Assembly (NCBI GenBank): GCA_963734055.1 | Contig: CAVTFQ010000007.1 | Coordinates: forward strand, 620,001 to 684,000 | Direction of reading: 5' to 3' | Length of the DNA stretch: 64,000 nucleotides | Source of the DNA: CAIWHR01 sp963734055 | GTDB taxonomy: Bacteria; Pseudomonadota; Gammaproteobacteria; Burkholderiales; Casimicrobiaceae | Part shown: positions 51,087-60,021 of the stretch, piece by piece | Layout of the letters: each line of letters opens with the position of its first letter | Position numbering within the stretch: the stretch's first letter is position 1 | The notes under the pieces: generated by a model | Told to the model about the DNA's origin: nothing | Database searches by the model: none | What the model saw: the letters and a program-made list of their open reading frames with translations, nothing else | Position numbers and translations under genes: made by a program

Positions 51087-51989
51087 GTGCCGCGCCAGGA
51101 TATCTTCGCCGCCCTTCGCCCCTTCGTCGATCCGTACAGGATCGTCAAGGGCAAGAGTTTCCGGCTCAAGGACTTCGATCCCGGCGATACGGGCCGTCTC
51201 GGCTCCCAGGACAAGCCTCGGGCGAAGGAGCTGCTCGCGCGCGGTGTCGAGTGGCTCGCCGAGGAGCAGAACAAGCTCTACGCGCAGAATCGATGGGCCG
51301 TGCTGCTCGTGTTTCAGGCGATGGACGCCGCCGGGAAGGACAGCACGATCAAGCACGTGATGTCGGGCGTGAATCCGCAGGGCTGCCAGGTCTACTCGTT
51401 CAAGCAGCCGTCGACGGAGGAGCTCGATCACGATTTCCTGTGGCGGACGACGCGCGCGCTCCCCGAACGCGGCAGGATCGGCATCTTCAACCGCTCCTAC
51501 TACGAGGAGGTGCTGGTCGTCCGCGTGCACCCGGAGTTCCTGCAGCGGCAGCAGCTTCCCCCCGGGCTCGTCCACGACGACGTCTGGGACGACCGGCTCG
51601 AGGACATCGCCGCGTTCGAGCGTTACCTCGCGCGAAACGGCGTCCTGATCCTCAAGTTCTTCCTCAACGTGTCGCGCGACGAGCAGAAGCGGCGGTTCCT
51701 CGAGCGGCTCGACGAGCCTGAGAAGCACTGGAAATTCCAGGCCGCCGACGTGAAGGAGCGCGAGCACTGGATCCCGTACATGCGCGCCTACGAGCAAGCG
51801 ATCCGGGCGACGGCGACGAGGCACGCGCCGTGGTACGTCGTGCCGGCCGACAACAAGTGGTACACGCGGCTCGTCGTCGCCGCCGCGATCGTCGAGGCGA
51901 TCGAGCGCCTCGGTCTCGGCTATCCCGAAGTGGACGCCGCAGAGCGGAAGGAGCTCGCGGCGGCCCGGAGGGCCCTCGAAGCCGAATGA
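51087..51989 (+). CDS. ppk2: Polyphosphate kinase 2 family protein
   Basis: 300 residues with the PPK2 kinase pattern: LLVFQAMDAAGKDSTIKHVM (Walker A-like), the PSTEELDHDFLWR lid, IGIFNRSYYEEVLVVRVHPE (Walker B/Arg), and KKFFLNVSRDEQKRRFLERL-like helix, here FFLNVSRDEQKRRFLERL. Uses polyphosphate to phosphorylate nucleotides (ADP, AMP or GDP; class cannot be given). GGAGG lies eight bases before GTG 51087, 35 bases after hoxW, so it may belong to the hydrogenase transcript. Confidence 0.9.
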   Translation: MPRQDIFAALRPFVDPYRIVKGKSFRLKDFDPGDTGRLGSQDKPRAKELLARGVEWLAEEQNKLYAQNRWAVLLVFQAMDAAGKDSTIKHVMSGVNPQGCQVYSFKQPSTEELDHDFLWRTTRALPERGRIGIFNRSYYEEVLVVRVHPEFLQRQQLPPGLVHDDVWDDRLEDIAAFERYLARNGVLILKFFLNVSRDEQKRRFLERLDEPEKHWKFQAADVKEREHWIPYMRAYEQAIRATATRHAPWYVVPADNKWYTRLVVAAAIVEAIERLGLGYPEVDAAERKELAAARRALEAE

Positions 51990-52038
51990 CCTCGTGCCAG
52001 CGCCTTCTCCCCCCGATCAAGCCCGGACGACTCTCCCG

Positions 52039-52488
52039 ATGAAACGCGTGCTCGCGAGCTTCACCGTTGTTTCCTTGCTGCTCGTGCTCGGCGCCTGCGC
52101 GGCGCCGTCCGGAGGCGGACCCACGGAGATCGAGGTGCGCTCCGGCACGATCGAACAGATCAACGCCGCCGAGATGCGGTCGAACCACGATATCGGCGTC
52201 GGCGCCATCGTCGGCGGCCTCGCCGGGGCGGGGCTCGGGAGCCTGATCGGCGCGGGCACGGGCCGCGAGGTCGCGATTGCAGCGGGCGCGATCGCCGGCG
52301 CCGTGGGCGGCAATTACGCGCAGCGCCAGTACTTCGACAAGCCGCAGCCGGCGCAGCAGGTGATCGTGCGCCTCACGAGCGGCGTCCTCGTCTCGATCAC
52401 GCAGCCGATCAACCCGGACCTGCGCCAGGGACAGAAGGTGACCATCGAGGGCAGCGGATCGAGCGCACGCGTCGTCCCCCAGGGGTAG
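52039..52488 (+). CDS. Glycine-zipper (17-kDa/SlyB-like) lipoprotein
   Basis: 149 residues. Lipobox LVLGAC at about residue 20, then a glycine-zipper membrane-hairpin (GVGAIVGGLAGAGLGSLIGA, then GAIAGAVGGNYAQ), then a C-terminal beta domain (VIVRLTSGVLVSIT) as in the Rickettsia 17-kDa/SlyB family. These outer-membrane lipoproteins stabilise the envelope. ATG 52039 is preferred to 51994 by the fit of the signal peptide. Confidence 0.88.
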   Translation: MKRVLASFTVVSLLLVLGACAAPSGGGPTEIEVRSGTIEQINAAEMRSNHDIGVGAIVGGLAGAGLGSLIGAGTGREVAIAAGAIAGAVGGNYAQRQYFDKPQPAQQVIVRLTSGVLVSITQPINPDLRQGQKVTIEGSGSSARVVPQG

Positions 52489-52501
52489 TGCCCCCGCGCG
52501 G

Positions 52502-54178
52502 TCAATTCGCGCGCGCCGCGCCCTCCGCGCGGAGCGCGTCGAGGGACGCGTTCATCGTCAGCGCCTGCGGGTCGAGCCTGAGGTGGAGGAGGGCGGGCCC
52601 GCCCGCCGCCCGCGCACGCTCGAAGGCGGGCGCAAATTCGTCGGTGCGGGCGACGGTCTCGCCGTGCGCGCCAAACGCGCGCGCGAACGCGGCGAAATCG
52701 GGGCTCACGAGCCCGGTGCCGTGCACGCGGCCGGGGTACGTGCGCTCCTGGTGCATCCGTATCGTCCCGTACATCGCGTTGTCGACGACGACGAAGATCA
52801 CGCCGAGGCCGTATTGCACTGCCGTCGCCAGTTCCTGGCCGTTCATGAGGAAGCAGCCGTCGCCGTTCCACGAGACCACCAGGCGGTCGGGGTGAACCGC
52901 CTTGGCTGCGATCGCGGCCGGCACGCCGTAACCCATCGAGCCCACGTAGGGAGCGAGCTGCGTGCGGAAGCCGCGATAGCGATACAGGCGGTGCAGCCAC
53001 GTCGAATAATTGCCCGCGCCGTTCGCGACGATCGCATCGTCGGGCAGGTGCGCGTCGAGCCACTGCACGATGCGCCACAGATCGAGCTCGCCCGGCACGG
53101 GCCGGGGCGCCTGCCACTCGAGGTAGTCCGCGTGGGCAGCCGCGGCGCGGGCCGGAGCGCTCGTCGAAGCATGGAGCCGCGGCGTCCGCAACGCCGCGAG
53201 AAACTCGCCGGGGGTCGCGGCGATCGCGAGGGCGGGCTGGTAGACGCGGCCGAGCTCGTCGGCGCCGGGGTGGACATGGATCAGCGTCTGCGCGGGGACG
53301 GGCGGCGCGAGCAGCGTGTAGCCCGACGTCGTCATCTCACCCAGCCGCTCGCCGATCACGAGCAGCACGTCGGCGTCCCGGATCCGCGCAGCGAGCTTCG
53401 GATTGATCCCGATGCCGACGTCGCCCGCATACAACGGGTGGCGGTTGTCGAAGAGATCCTGACTGCGGAAGCCGCAGGCGACAGGCACCGCGAGCGCTTC
53501 GGCTGCGTCGCGCAGCGAACGGCACGCGGCCGCGTCCCAGCGGCTGCCGCCGACGATCACGAGCGGTCGCTTCGCCGCGGCAAGCTTCTCCACGGCGGCC
53601 GCGACGAGCGCCGGAGCCGGCGCGGCGCCGACGGCATCGACCCCGGGCGCATCGGCGACCTCCGCCCGCGCGGACAGCATATCCTCGGGCAGCGCGAGCA
53701 CCACCGGCCCGGGCCGTCCGGACATCGCCGTGCGGAAGGCATGCGCGACGTACTCCGGGATGCGGTCGGCGCGGTCGATCTGCGCCGCCCATTTGGCGAC
53801 AGCGCCGAACATCCGCCGGTAGTCGATCTCCTGGAATGCCTCGCGGTCGACGAAATCGCTGCCGACCTGTCCGACCAGGAGCACCATCGGCGTTGAATCC
53901 TGCGCCGCCGCGTGCACGCCGATCGCCGCGTTCGTGGCACCGGGGCCGCGCGTGACGAGTGCAATGCCGGGCCGCCCGGTCAGCTTGCCGTACGCCTCCG
54001 CCATGTACGCGGCGCCCCCTTCCTGCCGGCACACGACCAGGGACAGCCGGTCGCGCACGTCGTACAGCGCATCGAGCACCGCGAGATAGCTCTCGCCGGG
54101 AACCGCGAACGCGTGCGTCGCGCCCTGGGCGACGAGATTGGCAACGAGGATTTCGCCGCCGGTGCGGGATGCGGTCAT
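52502..54178 (-). CDS. Thiamine-diphosphate-dependent enzyme (acetolactate synthase-like)
   Basis: 558 residues with the three TPP-enzyme domains: N-terminal pyrimidine-binding (residues about 1-175; catalytic Glu in RQEGGAAYMAEAY), central domain (about 190-325), C-terminal PP domain with the metal-binding motif GDGCFLMNGQELATA...DN (about residues 440-470). It resembles acetolactate synthase/benzoylformate decarboxylase-type enzymes, but such sequences include several specificities (acetolactate, oxalyl-CoA, sulfoacetaldehyde and others), so substrate is not assigned. Single gene, divergent to the mechanosensitive channel. Confidence 0.85.
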   Translation of the reverse strand: MTASRTGGEILVANLVAQGATHAFAVPGESYLAVLDALYDVRDRLSLVVCRQEGGAAYMAEAYGKLTGRPGIALVTRGPGATNAAIGVHAAAQDSTPMVLLVGQVGSDFVDREAFQEIDYRRMFGAVAKWAAQIDRADRIPEYVAHAFRTAMSGRPGPVVLALPEDMLSARAEVADAPGVDAVGAAPAPALVAAAVEKLAAAKRPLVIVGGSRWDAAACRSLRDAAEALAVPVACGFRSQDLFDNRHPLYAGDVGIGINPKLAARIRDADVLLVIGERLGEMTTSGYTLLAPPVPAQTLIHVHPGADELGRVYQPALAIAATPGEFLAALRTPRLHASTSAPARAAAAHADYLEWQAPRPVPGELDLWRIVQWLDAHLPDDAIVANGAGNYSTWLHRLYRYRGFRTQLAPYVGSMGYGVPAAIAAKAVHPDRLVVSWNGDGCFLMNGQELATAVQYGLGVIFVVVDNAMYGTIRMHQERTYPGRVHGTGLVSPDFAAFARAFGAHGETVARTDEFAPAFERARAAGGPALLHLRLDPQALTMNASLDALRAEGAARAN

Positions 54179-54262
54179 GGGGAGCGCGAGGCGCGCCGCG
54201 ACGGGGCGCGGACACCCATTCTATATAATCGGCGACGCCCGCATCCTGATTCCGCGCTCCGC

Positions 54263-55777
54263 ATGCCGACGCCCGACCTGATCTTCGACGCGCAGATGTT
54301 CGTCGCCGCCGGGCTCGCGCTCGCGCTCGTGACGATCTGGCTGCGGCGGGACCTGAGCGGCAACATGATCAACATGACGGTCGCGATGGCCGTCGGGGTC
54401 GTCGGCCTGATGCTGCTCGTGCGTTACGGCGGCGCGCTCACCGACGCGACGATCACGTCCGTCATTCGCGAGTCGCTCCTGCTGCTCATCGCCATCGGGT
54501 TCACGCGAATCGCGGTCATCTGCGTCTTCCAGGGGGTGCTCAAGCGGCTCTCGATCCCGCGCATCCTCGGGGACGTGCTGATCGCGGTGGTGCTGATCGT
54601 GTTCGCACTCGTCCGGATGAAGGTCGTGGGCGTGAACCTCGCCGGCATCATCACGACGTCGGCGGTGATCACCGGCGTGATCGCCTTCTCGCTGCAGGAG
54701 ACGCTCGGCAACCTGTGGGGCGGCATCGCGCTCCAGCTCGACAACACCTGCCGCATCGGCGACTGGATCCGGATGGACGGGGTGTCGGGAAAGGTAGTCG
54801 GGATCCGTTGGCGATACACGGCGATCGCGACCAACATGGGCGAGACGGTCATCATTCCCAACGGCCACCTGATCAAGAACCGACTGACCGTGCTCGGGCG
54901 CCGCGGTGACGAGCGCATTCCGTCGCGCCGCGGCGTGGACTTCACCGTGTCCTACGACGCGCCGCCGTCGCGCGTGGTGGCGGCTGTTCTCGACGGTCTC
55001 ACGCATGCCGAGATCCGCAACGTGGCGTCCCAGCCGCCGCTGGTCGTGATCTGCATGGGCTTCGGCGAGAGCGGGGTCCTCTACGCGGTGCGGTACTGGT
55101 GCACGGATCTCTCGCACGACTTGTGGACCGATTCGCAGGTACGGCTCCACGTTGCGGCGATCCTGGCGCGCAGCGGCATGGTGATCCCCTTCCCGCACCG
55201 CGTGCTGATCCGCAAGGGGCGCGCCGACGCGACGGAGCTCCAGGAACGGGAGCTCGACCTGCGCTCCGCGACGCTCGCCCGGATCGATCTCTTCGCCGCG
55301 CTCAGCGACGACGAGCGACGGGCTCTCGCCTCCGAACTCACCAACTGCCCCTATGTCGCGGACGACGTCATCGCACGCCAGGGCGAGGACGCGGATTCGC
55401 TGCTCATCCTGGCCCGCGGGCGGGTCGAGGTCTATGACGACAGCGCCGGCGGAACAGGCACGCGCGACCACTTGGCCACGCTCGACGCGCCGTCGTATTT
55501 CGGCGAAATGGGGCTGTTGACCGGGCAGCCGCGCGGGGCAACCGTCGTCGCACGGAACGACGTGCTCTGCTACCGCCTCGACAAGGCTGGCTTCGACGCG
55601 ATCGTGCGCGCGCACGAGGCGCTCCTCGAGCCGATTTCCAGGGTGGTCGTCGCGCGGCAAACAGCCAACGATGCGCGATTGCAGGCGCTCTCCGACGAGG
55701 CGCGCGCACGGCAGAACTCCTACAGCGCGACCGAGCTGGTGCGGCGAATCCGCCGGTTCTTCTCGATCGACGCCTGA
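54263..55777 (+). CDS. MscS-family channel with C-terminal cyclic-nucleotide-binding domain
   Basis: 504 residues. About four N-terminal helices (residues 10-120), the MscS pore helix and beta domain (ITGVIAFSLQETLGNLWGG, then NTCRIGDWIRMDG, then TNMGETVIIPNGHLIKNRLT), and a CNB-like domain (about 345-470; ISRIDLF-like start ARIDLFAALSDDERRAL, then PSYFGEMGLLTGQPRGATVV). The FGEMGLLTG..R.ATV motif is the phosphate-binding cassette. Opening by tension, modulated by cAMP or cGMP, is inferred. Known bacterial CNG-MscS relatives exist. Confidence 0.88.
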   Translation: MPTPDLIFDAQMFVAAGLALALVTIWLRRDLSGNMINMTVAMAVGVVGLMLLVRYGGALTDATITSVIRESLLLLIAIGFTRIAVICVFQGVLKRLSIPRILGDVLIAVVLIVFALVRMKVVGVNLAGIITTSAVITGVIAFSLQETLGNLWGGIALQLDNTCRIGDWIRMDGVSGKVVGIRWRYTAIATNMGETVIIPNGHLIKNRLTVLGRRGDERIPSRRGVDFTVSYDAPPSRVVAAVLDGLTHAEIRNVASQPPLVVICMGFGESGVLYAVRYWCTDLSHDLWTDSQVRLHVAAILARSGMVIPFPHRVLIRKGRADATELQERELDLRSATLARIDLFAALSDDERRALASELTNCPYVADDVIARQGEDADSLLILARGRVEVYDDSAGGTGTRDHLATLDAPSYFGEMGLLTGQPRGATVVARNDVLCYRLDKAGFDAIVRAHEALLEPISRVVVARQTANDARLQALSDEARARQNSYSATELVRRIRRFFSIDA

Positions 55778-55786
55778 CGCGGCGGG

Positions 55787-56686
55787 TCACCGGCCCGCAA
55801 CCAGCTCCTCGCGCGAGAGCAGGAACACGCTGTCCGCAGAACCGGCGGTTTCGAGCCAGACGAAAGGCAGCCGCGGGAAGGCGAGCTCCGCGGCAACACG
55901 ATTGTGGCCAACCTCGGCGACGAGCGTGCCGCCCGGATTCAGGAACCGCGGCGCGTCCCGCACGATGGTGCGGACCGCGTCGAGGCCGTCCTCGCCACCG
56001 GCCAGCGCGAGCGCCGGCTCGTGCCGATGCTCCGGCGGCAATTCCTCCATCGCGAGGGCGGTCACGTACGGGGGATTGCTGATGATGAGGTCGTAGCTCT
56101 TGTCGGAAAGGTTCGAGAAGAGGTCGGAGCGGATCAGGTTGATCCGGTCCGCGAGTCCGTAGTCCGCGACGTTGTGCTGCGCGACGGCCAGGGCGTCGGC
56201 GGAAATGTCGACGGCGTCCACGTCGGCGGCCGGATAGGCGTGGGCGAGGAGGACGGCAAGGCACCCGGAGCCCGTGCAGAGATCGAGTGCCGTCGCGACC
56301 TTTTCCGGCGCGCCGACGTACGGCGTGAGACCGTCCGGAAGCAGTTCCGCGATGAAGGAGCGTGGGATCAGCACGCGCTCGTCGACGTAGAAACGGAACT
56401 CGCCAAGCCACGCTTCGTGGGTGAGATACGCGGCGGGCACCCGCTGGTCGATCCGGCGCGTAAAGAGCTGGTCGAGGTGCGCGCGCTCGGCCTGCGTGAG
56501 CCTGGCGTCGAGGAAGGGCTCAAGCCGGTCGAGCGGCAGCGAAAGCGCGTGCAGGAGCAGGTAGGCGGCCTCGTCGTAGGCATTGTCGGTGCCGTGGCCG
56601 AACGCGAGCCTGGCCTCGCCGAAGCGCGTGACGGCGAACCGCAGCCAGTCGCGGAGCGTCACGAGATCGTGCGCCACGGTCGTCAT
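55787..56686 (-). CDS. prmB: Ribosomal protein L3 N5-glutamine methyltransferase
   Basis: 299 residues. SAM motif DLCTGSGCLAVLLA, DLIISNPPYVTALAMEELP with NPPY, and an N-terminal helical domain. The NPPY motif is shared with PrmC and HemK; the long N-terminus, DERVLIPRSFIAELL and lack of a release-factor context favour PrmB. It methylates a glutamine on L3. Start ATG 56684-56686 overlaps the dapE stop (ATGA), so both are co-translated. Confidence 0.88.
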   Translation of the reverse strand: MTTVAHDLVTLRDWLRFAVTRFGEARLAFGHGTDNAYDEAAYLLLHALSLPLDRLEPFLDARLTQAERAHLDQLFTRRIDQRVPAAYLTHEAWLGEFRFYVDERVLIPRSFIAELLPDGLTPYVGAPEKVATALDLCTGSGCLAVLLAHAYPAADVDAVDISADALAVAQHNVADYGLADRINLIRSDLFSNLSDKSYDLIISNPPYVTALAMEELPPEHRHEPALALAGGEDGLDAVRTIVRDAPRFLNPGGTLVAEVGHNRVAAELAFPRLPFVWLETAGSADSVFLLSREELVAGR

Positions 56687-57864
56687 CGGCCGGGCAGCAG
56701 CAATCGCTCGAGAATCCGTCGATAGATCCGCGACAGCACGGGCAGGTCGACCACGCGGACCCGCTCGTTCAGCTGGTGGATCGTCGCACCGACGGGTCCC
56801 AGCTCCACGACCTCGTCGCAGATGTCGGCGATGAATCGGCCGTCGGAGGTTCCGCCGCTGCAGGACAGTTCGGGCGTCACGCCCGCCTGCTCCCGGACGA
56901 CGTCGCTCACGATGCCGACGAGCGCGCCGGGCGGCGTGAAATACGGCTTGCCGTATCCGGTCCAGGCGAGCGTGTAGTCGAGGCCGTGGCGGGCGAGCAC
57001 CTCCTCGAGCTGCGCCGCGAGCGACTCCCGGGTGCTCGCCGGCGCGTGGCGGAAATTGAAGAGCGCCTCGAGCTCGCCCGGAATCACGTTGGTGGCGCCG
57101 GTCCCGGCGTGGACGTTCGAGCATTGCCACGTTGTCGGCGGAAAGTGCGTGTCGCCATCGTCCCAGCGCGTCGCCGCAAGCTCCGCCAGGGCGGGTGCGG
57201 CGAGGTGAATCGGATTCCGCGCGAGGTGCGGATAGGCGACATGGCCCTGCACGCCTCTCACGGTGAGCTTCCCGGTGAGCGTCCCGCGGCGGCCGTTCTT
57301 GATCGTGTCGCCGAGACGGTCGACGGACGTCGGCTCGCCGACGAGGCAGAAGTCGATCGTCTCGCCGGCGGCCGCAAGCTTGTCGACGACGCGCGCGGTG
57401 CCGTCGACGGAAGGCCCTTCCTCGTCGGAGGTGAGCAAGAGTGCGAGCGAGCCTGGGGCGTCCCCGTGTTCGCGCACGAACCCTTCGACGGCGATGACAA
57501 AGGCCGCGAGCGACGCTTTCATGTCGGCGGCGCCGCGGCCGTAGAGCCACCCATCCCGCTCGGTGGGCGTGAAGGGATCGGAATGCCAGCGCTCGCGCGG
57601 ACCCGTCGGCACGACGTCCGTGTGTCCGGCGAGGCAGACCAGCGGCCGCGCCGCGCCGCGGCGCGCCCAGAGATTGGTGACGCCGCCCGCGACCAGCGTT
57701 TCGCACGCGAAGCCGAGCGGAGCGAGGCGCCCGGCGACGAGCTCCTGGCAACCGGCGTCGTCGGGAGTGACCGAGGGCCGCGCGACCAGCGCGCGCGTCA
57801 GCTCGAGGGTGGGATCGACGGTCGGAGGCGCAGCGGAGCGGGCGACGACAGGCATGCGCCGCAT
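56683..57864 (-). CDS. dapE: Succinyl-diaminopimelate desuccinylase
   Basis: 393 residues of the M20 peptidase family with DapE features: metal ligands in LAGHTDVVPTG and RGAADMKASLAAF, catalytic Glu in TSDEEGPSVDGT, and GVTNLWARRG at the start of the domain. It removes succinate from N-succinyl-LL-diaminopimelate in the lysine/peptidoglycan pathway, using zinc. Two starts are possible (57864 and 57855, Met4). Precedes prmB in an operon. Confidence 0.92.
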   Translation of the reverse strand: MRRMPVVARSAAPPTVDPTLELTRALVARPSVTPDDAGCQELVAGRLAPLGFACETLVAGGVTNLWARRGAARPLVCLAGHTDVVPTGPRERWHSDPFTPTERDGWLYGRGAADMKASLAAFVIAVEGFVREHGDAPGSLALLLTSDEEGPSVDGTARVVDKLAAAGETIDFCLVGEPTSVDRLGDTIKNGRRGTLTGKLTVRGVQGHVAYPHLARNPIHLAAPALAELAATRWDDGDTHFPPTTWQCSNVHAGTGATNVIPGELEALFNFRHAPASTRESLAAQLEEVLARHGLDYTLAWTGYGKPYFTPPGALVGIVSDVVREQAGVTPELSCSGGTSDGRFIADICDEVVELGPVGATIHQLNERVRVVDLPVLSRIYRRILERLLLPGR

Positions 57865-57898
57865 GTTAGCAAACCGCGACCGTAGTGCCGCTCCGAGG

Positions 57899-59071
57899 TC
57901 AGTGGGGCCTGTCCAGCATTTCGGCGTCGATCCGCAGCGCCGTGAAATCGCTCTGCGGGCGCTTGGCCTTGCCGTCTTCCGACTCGTGCGCCAGGGCCTC
58001 GACGCGCGCCGTCGGCGAATTCTGGTTGATGAGCCACGCGAGGTTGGTCGGCGAGTCCGACGCGGTCATCGCCTCGTCGTAGCTCATCTGCCCGTCGAGA
58101 TAGAGCCGGGACAGCGCCTGCTCGAAGGTCTGCGACCCGGGATAGAGCGATTGCTCCATCGCTTCCTTGATCTGGACGATCTCGCCGTTCTTGATGAGCT
58201 CGGCGATCAGCGCCGTGTTGAGCAGGATCTCGACCGCCGGCTGCAGCTCGCCGTCGATGTTCTTGACGAGGCGCTGGCAGACGATCGCCCGCAGGCCGAT
58301 CGAGAGGTCGGACAGGAGGCCGGAGCGGGCGTCGTAGGGGAACAGGTTGATGATCCGCGACAGCGCGTGATAGCTGTTGTTCGCGTGGAGCGTCGACAGG
58401 CACAGGTGGCCGGTCAGCGTGTGCAGGAGCGCCTGCTGCATCGTCTCGCGGTCGCGGATCTCGCCGATCATGATGAGGTCCGGCGCCTCGCGCAGTGCGT
58501 TCTGCAGCGCCTTCTGATAGGTCTGCGTGTCGATGTTGAGCTCGCGCTGGTTGACGATGCTCTGCTTGTGCTCGAACAGGTACTCGATCGGGTCCTCGAT
58601 CGTCAGGATGTGTCCCGACCGGTGGTTGTTGCGGTAGTCGATCATCGCGGCAAGCGTCGTCGACTTGCCCGAGCCGGTCGCGCCGGCGATCAGCACGAGC
58701 CCGCGCTTCTCCATCACGATGTCGAGCAGCACCGGCGGCAGCCGCAGGTCGTCGAAGACCGGAATGTTGCTGCGCACGAAGCGGATCACCATCGAGATCG
58801 TTCCGCGCTGCCGGAAGATGTTGATCCGGAAGTTGCCGACGGCGCGGTCGAGATGGGAGAGATTCATCTCGAGCTCGTTCTCGAACTCGCGGGCCTGCTC
58901 CTTGCTCATGAGCTCGTAGGCGATCCGCCGAACGGTCTCCACGTCCATCGGTTGCGTCGAGATGGGCGCAACGACGCCGTTCACCTTGATGTTGATCGGC
59001 GCGCCGCAGGAGATGAACAGGTCGGAGGCCTGCTTCTCCGCCATCAGTCTGAACAGTCGGTCGAGGTACAT
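57899..59071 (-). CDS. pilU: PilT/PilU-type twitching motility ATPase
   Basis: 390 residues. MYLDRLFRLMAEKQASDLFI, the PilT-like N-terminal domain, Walker A GATGSGKST, the Asp box TIEDPIEYL and Walker B LIMIGEIRDRET. The C-terminal extension past the PilT core (about 345-390; SQTFEQALSRLYLDGQMSYD, then ARVEALAHESEDGK) is characteristic of PilU. It powers pilus retraction together with PilT. No other pilus gene is beside it. Confidence 0.93.
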   Translation of the reverse strand: MYLDRLFRLMAEKQASDLFISCGAPINIKVNGVVAPISTQPMDVETVRRIAYELMSKEQAREFENELEMNLSHLDRAVGNFRINIFRQRGTISMVIRFVRSNIPVFDDLRLPPVLLDIVMEKRGLVLIAGATGSGKSTTLAAMIDYRNNHRSGHILTIEDPIEYLFEHKQSIVNQRELNIDTQTYQKALQNALREAPDLIMIGEIRDRETMQQALLHTLTGHLCLSTLHANNSYHALSRIINLFPYDARSGLLSDLSIGLRAIVCQRLVKNIDGELQPAVEILLNTALIAELIKNGEIVQIKEAMEQSLYPGSQTFEQALSRLYLDGQMSYDEAMTASDSPTNLAWLINQNSPTARVEALAHESEDGKAKRPQSDFTALRIDAEMLDRPH

Positions 59072-59136
59072 TGGGGGCCTCGGGCTACAATTCCGGCGCG
59101 GGCGGCGGATGCTTCCGCCCCGGCGCGGGTTTCCAT

Positions 59137-59142
59137 GATAAT
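59137..59142 (+). promoter_or_regulatory. Possible sigma-70 -10 box
   Basis: GATAAT (extended TGATAAT) stands out in GC-rich surroundings, 14 bases before the stem-loop region described next. The matching -35 (TTCCGC near 59113) is weak, so this is only a candidate start for the leader before the phosphorylase gene. Confidence 0.4.
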
Positions 59143-59155
59143 GTCATGAATTGGC

Positions 59156-59215
59156 GGGGAGTTCCACCCCGGGGCCGTCCGTCCTCCGACGGGGCCGCGG
59201 CGGGGCAATTTTTTT
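59156..59215 (+). terminator. Possible transcriptional attenuator before the phosphorylase gene
   Basis: Terminator form: CCCCG (59167-59171) pairs with CGGGG (59201-59205) around an inner GGCC/GUC-type stem, then CAA and seven T. Competing form: GGGG (59156-59159) pairs with the same CCCC (59167-59170) and would prevent the terminator. There is no upstream gene on this strand, so the hairpin would act within the leader of the gene at 59275. Confidence 0.5.
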
Positions 59216-59274
59216 GTTCGGCGGCACCTGGGCGGCCTCGGCCATCCATTTCGCCGCATTCTTAAGCAAATTCC

Positions 59275-60021
59275 ATGCTTGCCATCATCGGCGGAAGCGG
59301 CCTTACCCGGCTGTCGACCTTAGCCGTTGCCCATCGAGAGGTCGTGCGCACCCCCTACGGCCAGCCGTCCTCGGCGCTCCTCTTCGGCCAGATCGCCGGC
59401 CGGGACACGATCTTCCTCGCGCGCCACGGCCACGGGCATACCATTCCGCCGCACCGAGTCAACTACCGGGCGAACCTCTGGGCGTTGAAGGAACGTGGGG
59501 CGAGCGCGGTGCTCGCCGTGGCCTCGGTCGGCGGCATCCGCGGCGTCGTTCCGGGGGACCTCGTCCTTCCGCATCAGCTCATCGACTACACGCACGATCG
59601 CGAGGGCACGTTCTTCGACGGCGGCGACCAGCAAGTCGTGCACATCGACTTCACGCGGCCGTACACGCCGTCGCTTCGCGCGACCTGCCTCGCTGCGGCG
59701 GCCAGCGCCCGCATCGCGCTCGCGGACGGCGGCGTCTACGGCGCGGTCTCCGGCCCGCGTCTCGAGACGGCGGCGGAAATCGACCGGCTCGAGCGCGACG
59801 GCGCTACGATGGTGGGCATGACCGGCATGCCCGAAGCCGCACTCGCACGCGAGCTCGAGCTTCCCTACGCCGCCGTCGCGGTCGTCGTGAACCACGCGGC
59901 GGGACGCGAGGACTCGGCGCACGCAATCTCGATGGACGGGATCGCGCGTGTGCTCGAGGTTGCGATGGACAAGGTGCGGCTCCTGGTCGAGCACGTGGTG
60001 CCGCTCGTCTCGGCGCGATGA
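59275..60021 (+). CDS. S-methyl-5'-thioinosine phosphorylase (MTAP/PNP family)
   Basis: 248 residues of the nucleoside phosphorylase-2 family: IIGGSGLTRL, the phosphate-loop and base-binding motifs (FLARHGHGHTIPPHRVNYRA, then VASVGGIRG), and GMTGMPEAALARELELPYA. Length and these motifs fit the bacterial S-methyl-5'-thioinosine phosphorylase (as in Pseudomonas PA3004) rather than human-type MTAP; this choice is memory-based. It recycles methylthioadenosine-derived nucleosides to hypoxanthine. ATG 59275; ribosome site not evident. Stop overlaps the def start. Confidence 0.82.
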   Translation: MLAIIGGSGLTRLSTLAVAHREVVRTPYGQPSSALLFGQIAGRDTIFLARHGHGHTIPPHRVNYRANLWALKERGASAVLAVASVGGIRGVVPGDLVLPHQLIDYTHDREGTFFDGGDQQVVHIDFTRPYTPSLRATCLAAAASARIALADGGVYGAVSGPRLETAAEIDRLERDGATMVGMTGMPEAALARELELPYAAVAVVVNHAAGREDSAHAISMDGIARVLEVAMDKVRLLVEHVVPLVSAR

